Assembly (NCBI RefSeq): GCF_029626145.1
Contig: NZ_JARUBJ010000002.1
Span: forward strand, 340,501 to 404,500
Reading direction: 5' to 3'
Source of the DNA: Micromonospora sp. WMMD961
GTDB lineage: Bacteria > Actinomycetota > Actinomycetes > Mycobacteriales > Micromonosporaceae
Length of the DNA stretch: 64,000 bases
Under the pieces are notes generated by a model. It was given only the letters and a program-made list of their open reading frames with translations, was not told where the DNA came from and ran no database searches. Made by a program: the position numbers and the translations under genes. Shown here piece after piece: positions 33,881-42,106 of the stretch (within the stretch, counting starts at the first letter, position 1; every line of letters starts with the position of its first letter).

Positions 33881-35290
33881 ATGCTCAGCCCCGGCGTCCA
33901 ACTCGGCAACCGCTACCGTCTCGACGAGCGGATCGCCAGCGGCGGCATGGGCGACGTCTGGCGCGGCACCGACCAGGTGCTCGGCCGGACGGTCGCGGTG
34001 AAGAGCCTGCTCCCGGCACTGCTCGACGACCCGGACTTCGGCGAGCGGTTCCGCGGCGAGGCCCGCACCATGGCCACCATCAACCACCCCGGCGTGGTGG
34101 ACGTCTACGACTTCGGCAACGACCAGCAGATCGCGTTCCTGGTCATGGAGTACGTCGAGGGCGACGCCCTGTCGTCCACGCTGAGCCGGGTCGGGCGGCT
34201 CACGCCGGCCCGGACGATGGCGCTCGTCGCGCAGGCCGCGGACGCGCTGCACGCCGCGCACGAAAAGGGCATCGTGCACCGCGACGTGAAGCCGGGCAAC
34301 CTGCTCGTCCGGCCGAACGGCACGCTGGTGCTGACCGACTTCGGCATCGCCCGCTCCGACATGGTCGGCCAGCTCACCGCCGCCGGATCCGTGCTCGGCA
34401 CCGCCTCCTACATCTCCCCCGAGCAGGCAACCGGCGGCGTGGCCACCCCCGCGTCCGACGTGTACGCGCTCGGCGTGGTCGCCTACCAGTGCCTTGCCGG
34501 TCGGCGGCCGTTCGAGGGTGACAATCCACTCGACATCGCGATGAAGCACGTGCGGGAGAAGCCCCGGCCGCTGCCGGCCGACATCCCGCCGCAGGTGCGC
34601 GCGGTGGTGGAACGGGCCCTCGCGAAGGACCCGGCAGCCCGTTGGCCGAGCGCAGCCGCCCTCGCCGGGGTCGCTCGTCAGCTCAAGGCAACGCTCTCGC
34701 AGCAGGCCAGGGCCGGTGCCAACTCCGGGCCGGTCTCCGCAGCGCCGGCCTCGCCCGCGGCACCCGGCCGGGCCCAGGTGCCGCAGGCGCACCACATGCG
34801 TCCGCCCGGTGCCCGCCCGCCGGTCGCCGGGCCGAGGCCGACCGCTGTCGCGCCGGCCCAGCAGCCGCGCCCCACCGCCGTCGCGCCGGCCGTCCAGCCC
34901 GCCCGGCCGCCGGTCGCACCGAACGGCTACCCGCGCGGTGCCGCCGCGGTGCCCGCCGGGCCACCCCGACAGGAACACCCGCCGGCGTACGTCCGGCAGG
35001 CCGGCCCGTCGATGCCGCCACCTGCTCCTCGCCGGTCCCGGCCTGGAATGGTGCTTCTCGCCATCCTGTTGGCGGTGCTGGTCCTGGTTTGCTCCGGCGT
35101 GATTTCCTACAACCTGCGGAAGCAGTCGCAGGCCGGTGAACCCGCCGGGCTGACTCCGCGCGCCGTGACGTCCGGCGCGCTACGACTCGACGGACGCGAC
35201 GATCCGACACCGACGTCGTACCGTCGAGAGGTACGACTCCAGCCGGACGACGGCGGGACGACGACGAGCGAAGGACGACAGACGCGATGA
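33881..35290 (+). CDS. pknA: Serine/threonine protein kinase PknA
   Basis: 469 aa from the ATG at 33881, 2 nt after pbpA (the open frame continues upstream inside pbpA). The kinase domain (about 11-265) has the Gly-rich loop IASGGMGDVW, Lys41 in VAVKSL, HRDVKPGN at about 135-142, DFGIARSD and the SYISPEQ P+1 loop. A long Pro/Ala/Arg-rich linker follows, with the duplicated RPTAVAPA motif (about 325-345), then one helix (about 388-408, VLLAILLAVLVLVCSGVI) and a short outside tail without PASTA domains. It controls cell shape and septation, phosphorylating CrgA/FtsZ/FipA-type targets in relatives. Confidence 0.94.
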   Translation: MLSPGVQLGNRYRLDERIASGGMGDVWRGTDQVLGRTVAVKSLLPALLDDPDFGERFRGEARTMATINHPGVVDVYDFGNDQQIAFLVMEYVEGDALSSTLSRVGRLTPARTMALVAQAADALHAAHEKGIVHRDVKPGNLLVRPNGTLVLTDFGIARSDMVGQLTAAGSVLGTASYISPEQATGGVATPASDVYALGVVAYQCLAGRRPFEGDNPLDIAMKHVREKPRPLPADIPPQVRAVVERALAKDPAARWPSAAALAGVARQLKATLSQQARAGANSGPVSAAPASPAAPGRAQVPQAHHMRPPGARPPVAGPRPTAVAPAQQPRPTAVAPAVQPARPPVAPNGYPRGAAAVPAGPPRQEHPPAYVRQAGPSMPPPAPRRSRPGMVLLAILLAVLVLVCSGVISYNLRKQSQAGEPAGLTPRAVTSGALRLDGRDDPTPTSYRREVRLQPDDGGTTTSEGRQTR

Positions 35291-37104
35291 CAGCGCAGGC
35301 CCGCCTGCTCGGTGGCAGGTACCAGGTCGGCGAGCTGCTCGGCTATGGCGGCATGGCCGAGGTGCACCGCGGTCGCGACCTCCGGCTCGGTCGGGACGTC
35401 GCGATCAAGATGCTCCGTACCGACCTGGCCCGGGACGCGACATTCCAGATGCGGTTCCGCCGGGAGGCGCAGAACGCGGCGTCGCTCAACCACCCGGCGA
35501 TCGTGGCGGTCTACGACACCGGCGAGGAGACCGCGCCGACCGGCGAGACGCTGCCGTTCATCGTCATGGAGTTCGTCAACGGGCGGACCTTGAAGGAGGT
35601 GCTCGGCGCCGAGGGTCGGCTGCAGCCGCGCCGGGCGTTGGAGATCTGCGCCGACATGTGCGCGGCGCTGGAGTTCAGCCACCGGCACGGCATCATCCAC
35701 CGTGACATCAAGCCGGGCAACGTGATGCTCACCCAGACCGGCCAGGTCAAGGTGATGGACTTCGGCATCGCCCGCGCGCTGGCCAGCGGTGCGACCACCA
35801 TGACGCAGACCAGCGCGGTGATCGGTACGGCGCAGTACCTGTCCCCGGAGCAGGCGCGCGGCGAGGCCGTCGACGCCCGTTCCGATGTGTACGCGGCCGG
35901 CTGTGTGCTCTTCGAGCTGGTGTGCGGCCACCCGCCGTTCGTCGGGGACAGCCCGGTCAGTGTCGCCTACCAGCACGTACGGGAGACGCCGCCGACGCCG
36001 AGCGACATCAACCCGGACGTCACCCCGGCCATCGACGCGATCGTCCTCAAGGCGCTGTCGAAGAACCCGCTCAACCGCTACCAGAGCGCCGGCGAGATGC
36101 GGGCCGACCTGCTCCGCGCCGCCGCCGGTCGGCCGGTGCTGGCCACCCCGGTGATGCGTGAGGCGGAGACGGTGGCGATGGCCCCGGCCGGCGGCGGGGG
36201 CGGCTACCCGGCTCCCACCCGTGGGCCGCAGACCGGGCAGATGGCTCGGGTCGGTGACCCGCGCCAGCGCAAGGCGTCCTCCTGGCTGATCGCGACGTTC
36301 AGTGCGGTAGGTGTGCTGGCGGTGATCGCCCTGGTCGCCGCCCTGCTCTGGAACCAGCAGCAGGGCAAGGCCAACAAGTCGGTGCCGAACCTGGTCGGCA
36401 AGAGTCAGGCCGCCGCGGTCGCCGAAATCCGTGGCGCCGATCTGCAACCGCAGGTGGGCGAATCCGTCCTGGACAACGAGTGCACCAAGGGCACCGTCGC
36501 TAAGCAGAATCCCGCGCCGGCCACCCGGTTGAAGCAGGCCGGCACGGTGACCATCCAGCTCTGCGGTGGCAAGCCGGACGTGACGATCCCACCTAGCCTG
36601 GTCAACTCTCAGTTCGACAACGTCAAGACCCAACTCGAGGACCTCGGGTTGGTGGTCGAGGAGAAGAAGGTCGACAACCCCGCGCAGGAGGGCATCGTCC
36701 TCAAGCTGACCCCACCCTCGGGGACCACCGTCGCGCAGGACACCAAGGTGGTCGTCGAGGTCTCCAAGGGCAACGTCAACAAGGTGCCCAACGTGATCAA
36801 CTCGACGCGGGACGAGGCCGCCCAGGAGCTCCGCGACGCGGGCTACAAGGTCGAGTTCCGCGATGGCGACGAGGTGCCGGCCAACCAGGCCGGTCGGGTG
36901 CAGAAGCAGAGCCCGAACCCGGGCACCTCGCTGGCCAAGGACAAGACGGTGACCATCGAGATCGGCGTCCCGGAGAAGGTCGTCGACCCGACGCCCACCG
37001 TGACGCCCACCGTGACGCCGACAGCCACGCCGACCACTCCCGGTGGCGCGGGCGGGATCGGTCTGCCGTTCCCGCCTCCGCCGAGCCGCCTCTCCGAGGA
37101 CTAG
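35287..37104 (+). CDS. pknB: Serine/threonine protein kinase PknB with three PASTA domains
   Basis: 605 aa, ATG overlapping the pknA stop. Kinase domain about 10-275: Lys41 in VAIKML, HRDIKPGN, DFGIARAL and the activation loop TTMTQTSAVIGTAQYLSPEQ. Its two Thr correspond to the PknB autophosphorylation pair. One helix lies at about 332-356. Outside there are three PASTA repeats (starting about VPNLVGKSQAA, IPPSLVNSQF and VPNVINSTRDEA), one fewer than the four of M. tuberculosis PknB, then a Thr-Pro/Val tail (VTPTVTPTATPT). It senses muropeptides or lipid II and coordinates wall synthesis with PstP, FhaA and PbpA. Confidence 0.95.
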   Translation: MTAQARLLGGRYQVGELLGYGGMAEVHRGRDLRLGRDVAIKMLRTDLARDATFQMRFRREAQNAASLNHPAIVAVYDTGEETAPTGETLPFIVMEFVNGRTLKEVLGAEGRLQPRRALEICADMCAALEFSHRHGIIHRDIKPGNVMLTQTGQVKVMDFGIARALASGATTMTQTSAVIGTAQYLSPEQARGEAVDARSDVYAAGCVLFELVCGHPPFVGDSPVSVAYQHVRETPPTPSDINPDVTPAIDAIVLKALSKNPLNRYQSAGEMRADLLRAAAGRPVLATPVMREAETVAMAPAGGGGGYPAPTRGPQTGQMARVGDPRQRKASSWLIATFSAVGVLAVIALVAALLWNQQQGKANKSVPNLVGKSQAAAVAEIRGADLQPQVGESVLDNECTKGTVAKQNPAPATRLKQAGTVTIQLCGGKPDVTIPPSLVNSQFDNVKTQLEDLGLVVEEKKVDNPAQEGIVLKLTPPSGTTVAQDTKVVVEVSKGNVNKVPNVINSTRDEAAQELRDAGYKVEFRDGDEVPANQAGRVQKQSPNPGTSLAKDKTVTIEIGVPEKVVDPTPTVTPTVTPTATPTTPGGAGGIGLPFPPPPSRLSED

Positions 37105-37126
37105 GCCCCGAGTTCGGGCATCCGGG

Positions 37127-37810
37127 ATGACCGACGTGGAGGCTTCCGGCGCGCCGGTGCGGCGTCGCCTTCGACGGTTGGCCGTCCTGGGTGTCGCCGC
37201 GCTGGTGCTCGCCAGCATCCCGTGGCTGTGGACGACGCTCACCGCCCGTGGGCACGTGCACGCCGAGGCCGACGCGCCGTCCGCCGACGTGGTGATCGTC
37301 CTCGGCACCGCGGTGGCGGCTGACCGGCAGCGGCCATCCGACCGGCTCGCCGGCCGTCTGGAGACCGCCGCCGCGCTGGTGACCAGCGGACGCGCCACGG
37401 TGGTCCTGGTGTCCGGCGACGGTGGCGGCACGTCAGGTGACGAGCCGGCGGTGATGACCTCGTACCTCACCGAGCGCGGCGTCGATCCGCGTCGAATCGT
37501 GGCCGACCCCTTCGGCCTGGACACCTACGACAGTTGCGCCCGAGCGCGTCAGGTGTACGGCATCGAGCGGGCCCTGATCGTGACCCAGTCCTACCACCTG
37601 TCCCGGGCGGTGACCCTGTGCCGACATCTCGGCCTCGACGTCGACGGAGTGATCGCCAGGTGCGACGGCTGCGGTGCCGCCCTGCTCGCCGAGAAGTCGG
37701 TCCGGGACTACTTCGCCAGTGGCAAGGCGGCGTGGGACGCGGTCCGCAGCCGTGCGCCGGCGATCCACTCGCCGGCTGATCCGGCGGTCCAGAACGCGCT
37801 GCGGGGCTGA
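37127..37810 (+). CDS. SanA/YdcF-family (DUF218) membrane-anchored protein
   Basis: 227 aa from the ATG at 37127. An Arg-rich start is followed by one helix (about 17-36, LAVLGVAALVLASIPWLWTTL), then a DUF218 domain: VVIVLGTAV, SDRLAGRLETAAALVTSG, VLVSGDGG, EPAVMTSYLTERGVDPRRI, and D-TYDSCARARQVYG, LIVTQSYHLSRAVTLCRHLG. E. coli SanA and ElyC of this family act in envelope and peptidoglycan precursor homeostasis. Its place directly after pknB (22 bp) makes a wall role likely. Four cysteines in the C-terminal half (CRHL, ARCDGCG) are unusual. Confidence 0.85.
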   Translation: MTDVEASGAPVRRRLRRLAVLGVAALVLASIPWLWTTLTARGHVHAEADAPSADVVIVLGTAVAADRQRPSDRLAGRLETAAALVTSGRATVVLVSGDGGGTSGDEPAVMTSYLTERGVDPRRIVADPFGLDTYDSCARARQVYGIERALIVTQSYHLSRAVTLCRHLGLDVDGVIARCDGCGAALLAEKSVRDYFASGKAAWDAVRSRAPAIHSPADPAVQNALRG

Positions 37811-37855
37811 ACCCGCCCGCCCGGAACCTGGGTGACAGGCTCGGAGGGCCCGGTC

Positions 37856-38506
37856 TCAGCTGGCGGCGAAGGCGGCGAGTCGGCGGGCGTCGACCTCGGC
37901 GGCGAGCGCGGGTGCGCGCTCCAGCGCCTCCTGGTGACCGCAACTGGCGAGCCAGTTCGCCAACATCAGGTGGCCGCCTTCGGTGAGCACCGACTCCGGG
38001 TGGAACTGGACGCCCTCGATGGGCAAGGTGCGGTGCCGCATCGCCATCACCACCCCGGAGCCGGTCCAGCCGGTGACCTCCAACTCGTCGGGAAGCGTCT
38101 CGGGAAGCACGGCGAGGGAGTGGTACCGGGTGGCGGTGAAGGGGTCCGGCAGACCGGCGAGTACGCCGACCGAGTGGTGCCGCACCTCGGAGGTCTTGCC
38201 GTGCAGCAGCTCGGGGGCCCGGGTCACGGTCGCTCCGAACGCCTCGCCGATCGCCTGGTGACCGAGGCAGACACCGAAGATCGGCAGCTCACCCGCGTAC
38301 TTGCGGATGACGTCCAGGCAGATGCCGGCCCGGTCGGGGCTGCCCGGCCCCGGCGAGAGCAGGACGCCGTCCGCGCCGACCCGGCCCACCTCGGCGACGT
38401 CGATCTCGTCGTTGCGGCGGACCTCGCAGTCCACGCCGAGCTGGCCCAGATACTGCACGATGTTGAAGACGAACGAGTCGTAGTTGTCGATCACCAGAAT
38501 GCGCAT
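37856..38506 (-). CDS. Glutamine amidotransferase, PabA/TrpG type
   Basis: 216 aa. Class I glutamine amidotransferase: MRILVIDNYDSFVFNIVQYL at the N-terminus, oxyanion loop SPGPGSPDRAG, nucleophile Cys in FGVCLGHQAIGEAFG (about residue 79), and the His/Glu pair in EGVQFHPESVLTEGG (about 172-181). It supplies ammonia for 4-amino-4-deoxychorismate or anthranilate synthase. The same gene lies beside pknB in Mycobacterium (trpG, Rv0013), where it may serve both partners. No chorismate-binding partner is nearby, so pabA versus trpG cannot be settled. It is the last gene of a minus-strand operon. Confidence 0.92.
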   Translation of the reverse strand: MRILVIDNYDSFVFNIVQYLGQLGVDCEVRRNDEIDVAEVGRVGADGVLLSPGPGSPDRAGICLDVIRKYAGELPIFGVCLGHQAIGEAFGATVTRAPELLHGKTSEVRHHSVGVLAGLPDPFTATRYHSLAVLPETLPDELEVTGWTGSGVVMAMRHRTLPIEGVQFHPESVLTEGGHLMLANWLASCGHQEALERAPALAAEVDARRLAAFAAS

Positions 38507-38508
38507 GG

Positions 38509-38790
38509 TCACCTGCTCGGCGAGGACGACGGCACCGGGTTGTTCCGGTCGGTGTCGTACGGCAGGTCGTGCTCGTCGCCGGCCGGGGTCTCGCCGGTCA
38601 CCGGGGCGTCGTTGCCCGATTCCGCGGGGACTCCGGACTCGACCTGCACGTCGTCGAACGGCAGCAGGGGCTCGGCCCACGGGAAGGCGACATACCAGAG
38701 CAGGGCCACCGTGGCGGCTACCAGAAGCACCGAGCCGGTCAGCTTTCCGGCCAGGCCGAACGGCAGCTTGCGCCAGATGAACGCGTACAT
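38509..38790 (-). CDS. Small single-pass membrane protein of the sortase operon
   Basis: 93 aa. A short basic start, one helix (about 16-36, LTGSVLLVAATVALLWYVAFPW) and a polar acidic tail outside the cell (DDVQVESGVPAES ... NNPVPSSSPSR). It lies 2 bp upstream of the amidotransferase and 3 bp downstream of the sortase, so it belongs to the same message. There is no sortase sorting signal. A function tied to the sortase or to FtsW-type complexes cannot be read from sequence. I recall a similarly placed small ORF in other actinobacteria. Confidence 0.75.
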   Translation of the reverse strand: MYAFIWRKLPFGLAGKLTGSVLLVAATVALLWYVAFPWAEPLLPFDDVQVESGVPAESGNDAPVTGETPAGDEHDLPYDTDRNNPVPSSSPSR

Positions 38791-38793
38791 CGG

Positions 38794-40674
38794 TCAGCCT
38801 CCCAGCTCCGTCGGCCGTCCCGCCGACTTGGGTTGGGTGCGGTCCAGTTCGGCGTGGATGATCAGACGCTGGTAGTTGTCGAACTTGGGGTTGCACGTGG
38901 TCAGGGTGAGCATCCGCTTGGTCGGCTTCTTGTCCGGCTCGCCGGGCACCGGCGCGACCACTTCCACCTGCGTCGGCCGGACGATCCGCGACTGTGACAC
39001 CCGGTAGACGTACCAGTCGGTCTTGCTCTCGACCACGATCGGGTCGCCGTCGTCGAGTTCGTCCAGCCGCCAGAAGGTGGCCCGGTTGCGGTGGCCGGCG
39101 ACGGAGAAGTTGCCGACCTGGCCGGGCAACGCGCTGGCCGGGTAGTGGCCCGGGGCGTAGCGGATGTCCTCCTGGGTGACGCCCTCGACCACGACCCAGT
39201 TCTTGTCGAGCTTCGGGATGTAGAGGCCCGCGATCGGCTTGCCGCGTACGGGTGGTGACGGTTTGACGCTCGGGCCGGCCGACGGAGCCACGGTCGGGTC
39301 GTCGGTGGGCCCCCACTCCTGGGCCAGTTGGTTGTTGAGGTCGTTCTGGTGGGCGTCGACGATGGCCGACTTGCCCCAGACCTCGTAGCCGGCGAAGAGC
39401 AGCACCACGAGGCCGAAGGTGATCAGGACCTCGCCGCTGACGCGGATGCCGGTGCGTATCCGAGAACCGAGCGACGGCCGGGTCAGCTCGGAGTAGACGC
39501 TCTTGTAGCCCTCGCCGGTCTGGTGCGGCCGGAGTTGGACGACCCGTTCGCCGCGCCGGGGTCGGGGAGGCTCGCCGGGCTTGTCACCGTCACCGGTCGG
39601 CTCGTCCGGGACGGAAGCGCGGGGGACGGCGCCCATCAGCGCCGTCGAGTCCATGGCTGGCGGCCGGGTGGCGGGCGTGGTGGGCACGGCCGGAATCAGC
39701 GCGGTGGCGGCCGGGTCGACGGCGCGATCCGGGCCAGCCGGGAGGACTCGGCTCGGCCCGGCGGAAGGAACACGACCGGGACCGGTCGCCGGGACACGGT
39801 CGGACCCGCTCGCGGAGGAACCATGCTGGTCGGCTGCCGGGACGCGGTCGGGGGCGGCCGGTGAGACCGGCACTGCCGGAGAACCGGTGGGGCGCGCCGG
39901 TCTGGCCGTGACCTGGGGAATGAGCGCGGTCGGCGAGTCGGCCACCGACGGAGTCGAGGAACCGGACGGGACGGCCCGGCTCGGGCTGCCGGAGGCCGGG
40001 CTGGTGGGCGCCCCACCGGGCGCAGCCGAGCCGCTCGGACCCGGCGTCCCGCCGGTCGTCGCGGGCCGGGTCGCGTCGGCCCCGGGCGTAGCGGGTCGGC
40101 TGACAGCCGCTCCGGGCGTGGCCGGTCGGCCGGCCCCGGGCGTGACCGGGCCGGCGGGGATTGCTCCGGGTGTAGCGGGTCGGGTGGGTGCCGCTCCGGG
40201 CGTGGCCGGTCGGGTGGGTGCCGCTCCGGGCGTATTGGGTAGCCCGGTGGGGGCGGCACTGGACCAGGGGGGGCGGGTCGGGGCGTTGTCGGGGGTGGCC
40301 GGCCGAACCGGGCCCTGGTTCGCCGGTGCCGCCGGTACGCCGGGCGTGGGCGCGACGGGTGGACCGGAGCCGGCGTGCGGGCCGAGCCCCTGAGCCGTGC
40401 TGCCCGGCCACGGTGGCGGGGCGTCGGCACCTGGGCGGCCCGAGGCGCGGGAAGGTTCGGAGGCCCGGGGAGGCTCAACAGCGCGGGGAGGCTCAGGGCT
40501 GACCGGTGGGCGCGACGTGCCGGGCCGCGCGGGCAGCACGGGCTCCGGCCAGTTGCCTGCCGGAATCCCCCGTCCGGGTGCCGGCTCCGACCGGTCGACC
40601 CTCGGCAGGAAATCGGTCGGCTCGTCGGTCTGGTTCCGGTGTCGCCCGTCCCGGCGCTCCTCCGGCCCGCTCAC
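38794..40674 (-). CDS. Class E sortase with long repeat-rich cytosolic tail
   Basis: 626 aa, GTG start overlapping the DUF881 stop (GTGA). Residues 1-400 are Pro/Ala/Thr/Gly-rich. A tandem array of roughly 10-residue units (ATPGAAPTRP) spans about 150-208, and three TALI/TALM motifs lie at 249-252, 324-327 and 344-347. One helix follows (about 413-433). The sortase domain carries the catalytic His528 (VAGHRNRATFW), Cys594 (TLTTCNPKF) and Arg603 (NYQRLIIHAEL). Class E sortases anchor LAxTG proteins to peptidoglycan in high-GC Gram-positives; no LAxTG substrate is encoded nearby. The tail is far longer than in typical sortases (250-300 aa total), and is basic near the membrane. Confidence 0.9.
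   Translation of the reverse strand: MSGPEERRDGRHRNQTDEPTDFLPRVDRSEPAPGRGIPAGNWPEPVLPARPGTSRPPVSPEPPRAVEPPRASEPSRASGRPGADAPPPWPGSTAQGLGPHAGSGPPVAPTPGVPAAPANQGPVRPATPDNAPTRPPWSSAAPTGLPNTPGAAPTRPATPGAAPTRPATPGAIPAGPVTPGAGRPATPGAAVSRPATPGADATRPATTGGTPGPSGSAAPGGAPTSPASGSPSRAVPSGSSTPSVADSPTALIPQVTARPARPTGSPAVPVSPAAPDRVPAADQHGSSASGSDRVPATGPGRVPSAGPSRVLPAGPDRAVDPAATALIPAVPTTPATRPPAMDSTALMGAVPRASVPDEPTGDGDKPGEPPRPRRGERVVQLRPHQTGEGYKSVYSELTRPSLGSRIRTGIRVSGEVLITFGLVVLLFAGYEVWGKSAIVDAHQNDLNNQLAQEWGPTDDPTVAPSAGPSVKPSPPVRGKPIAGLYIPKLDKNWVVVEGVTQEDIRYAPGHYPASALPGQVGNFSVAGHRNRATFWRLDELDDGDPIVVESKTDWYVYRVSQSRIVRPTQVEVVAPVPGEPDKKPTKRMLTLTTCNPKFDNYQRLIIHAELDRTQPKSAGRPTELGG
40057..40260. repeat. 30-bp tandem repeats in the sortase gene
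   Basis: Units of 30 bp (one of 24 bp) on the plus strand, e.g. 40171-40200 and 40201-40230, which share CGGGTGGGTGCCGCTCC, with further diverged copies at 40087-40116, 40117-40140, 40141-40170 and 40231-40260. They encode the 10-residue ATPGAAPTRP-like repeats. Unit length is a multiple of three, so copy-number change would keep the frame. Confidence 0.75.
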
Positions 40675-41471
40675 TTGGGCACCGTCGCCGAGCGCAGGGA
40701 GGTCGAGTCCTCGAATGCCGGCACTCGCACCGTGGAAACCGTCTCCTTGTAACCGAGCTGGTAGTCGTCGACCGCGTCCTTGAACAACCGGACTCCCTCA
40801 GAGCTGGCGAGGGCCTGCTGGAGGGCAGCGGGATCGCCGATTGCTACGATCTTGAACGGTGGGGAGTACACCCGGCCATGAAGCAGCAGGGTGTTACCGA
40901 CGCAGCGTACCGCGCTGGTGGTGAGCACGCGGACGTTCATGATTGACATGGCCTCCGCTCCGCCGGCCCAGAGCGCGTTGACCACCGCCTGGACGTCCCC
41001 CTGATGCACCACCAGGTCGTCGTTGCTGGCGTCCGACTGGGTCTGGTCGATCTGCGGCGCGTCGTTGAGCTCCACGGTGACGCCAGAGCCGGTGAGAGCG
41101 GTGAACCCGGCGGCCTGGAGGCTGCCCTGGGCACGATTCTGCTGGTTCTTGATCGGCGCATCGGAGCCGGCCAGGGTGTTGGTCCGCTGCTCGACCTCAC
41201 CGCGCAGCGTGGCGGCCCGGCGTTCGCTCGCCGCGACCTGCTCGCGCCGTTCCTCGATGAGCTGGTTGAGTTGGGGCCGCCGGTCCTCGCGCAGGGCGGT
41301 GCCGTCGGCGGTGGTCGCGCTGGTGGTGAAGAGCAGCCCGGCCGCGGCGGCGATCAGGGGCACCCCGATCGACCAACCTGGTTGGCGTTGACGCGGTCGC
41401 CGGGGCAGCAGCCCGGCGGCGGCCCGTCGGAGGACCTTCTGCCAGGAGGTAGCGCCGGATGTGTACTCCAC
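40671..41471 (-). CDS. DUF881-family membrane protein
   Basis: 266 aa, GTG start after GGAAGGAACG. One helix (about 33-52, GWSIGVPLIAAAAGLLFTTS), a coiled-coil segment (about 62-95, RPQLNQLIEERREQVAASERR), then the DUF881 domain: GSGVTVELNDAP, LVVHQGDVQAVVNALWAGGAEAMSIMNVRVL, VRCVGNTLLLHGRVYSPPFKIVAIGD. The coiled coil and single span recall FtsB/DivIC-like septum proteins. M. tuberculosis Rv0012 is the syntenic relative next to crgA and trpG. It is first gene of the minus-strand operon DUF881-sortase-small protein-amidotransferase. Confidence 0.88.
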   Translation of the reverse strand: MEYTSGATSWQKVLRRAAAGLLPRRPRQRQPGWSIGVPLIAAAAGLLFTTSATTADGTALREDRRPQLNQLIEERREQVAASERRAATLRGEVEQRTNTLAGSDAPIKNQQNRAQGSLQAAGFTALTGSGVTVELNDAPQIDQTQSDASNDDLVVHQGDVQAVVNALWAGGAEAMSIMNVRVLTTSAVRCVGNTLLLHGRVYSPPFKIVAIGDPAALQQALASSEGVRLFKDAVDDYQLGYKETVSTVRVPAFEDSTSLRSATVPK

Positions 41472-41692
41472 CGAGCGTTCCTTCCGTGTGTCGGGGATCG
41501 GTTCGCCCCGGCCGGGCCGGTGATGCGAACAGTCCCGCTCTTTTCGGTCACTCCGTGCACCGGCCTGACCCCATTCGTGGTCCGGACGGGCAATCGGGAC
41601 TACGCTAGCTGTCGAACATTATTGGCCATGGACCGTCGCCCCCGCGCCCGGTTGTCAGGCCGGACGAGGTCGTCACCCCTCTGGAGAGCGTC

Positions 41693-41956
41693 GTGCCCAA
41701 GTCACAGGTCCGTAAGAAGAAGGTGTACACCCCGCCGACGGACGTCCGTCCGACGACGGCGGCGTCGTCGCGCAAGCCTAGCCCGGTGTGGTTGCCGGTC
41801 ACCGCGGTCGCCTTGATCGTGGCTGGGATCGGCTGGCTGGTCGTGTACTACCTGTCCGAGCAGGAGTACCCGGTCATGGCCTGGGGCTACTGGAACCTCG
41901 CGGTCGGCTTCGGCGCGATGGTCGCCTCGCTGGCGTTGCTCTCTCGCTGGCGCTGA
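41693..41956 (+). CDS. crgA: Cell division protein CrgA
   Basis: 87 aa, GTG start after GGAGAG. A basic cytosolic tail (MPKSQVRKKKVYTPP) and two helices (about 33-55 PVWLPVTAVALIVAGIGWLVV, and 66-84 WNLAVGFGAMVASLALLS) give the CrgA hairpin topology; QEYPVMAWGYWN lies between them. CrgA recruits FtsI and other divisome proteins in mycobacteria and restrains septation in Streptomyces aerial hyphae. Its divergent position from DUF881 matches Mycobacterium (Rv0011c/Rv0012). Confidence 0.95.
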   Translation: MPKSQVRKKKVYTPPTDVRPTTAASSRKPSPVWLPVTAVALIVAGIGWLVVYYLSEQEYPVMAWGYWNLAVGFGAMVASLALLSRWR

Positions 41957-42093
41957 GCCCGGCCCGGCGTCGGCGCTTCCGCGTCACCTCGTCGAACCCC
42001 TGCCCGGCAGGATCGGGTGGGGCCCCCTATGGTGTCCGCAGGCAGCGTGGCCTACTGCGAGATGACTCACGTTACTGCTGGGTAACCTTCGCG

Positions 42094-42099
42094 TAGGCT
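42094..42099 (+). promoter_or_regulatory. -10 element of the Fe-S oxidoreductase gene
   Basis: TAGGCT lies 7 nt before the ATG at 42107, suggesting a leaderless message and supporting that start over the ATG at 42158. Confidence 0.4.
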
Positions 42100-42106
42100 G
42101 CATTGC

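Noticed and set aside
38461..38506. Extended amidotransferase start within the upstream gene
   Set aside because: The canonical MRILVIDNYDS start is at 38506 and no member of the family has the longer N-terminus.
40057..40260. CRISPR-like array
   Set aside because: The repeats are directly adjacent without spacers and encode a protein repeat inside the sortase gene.
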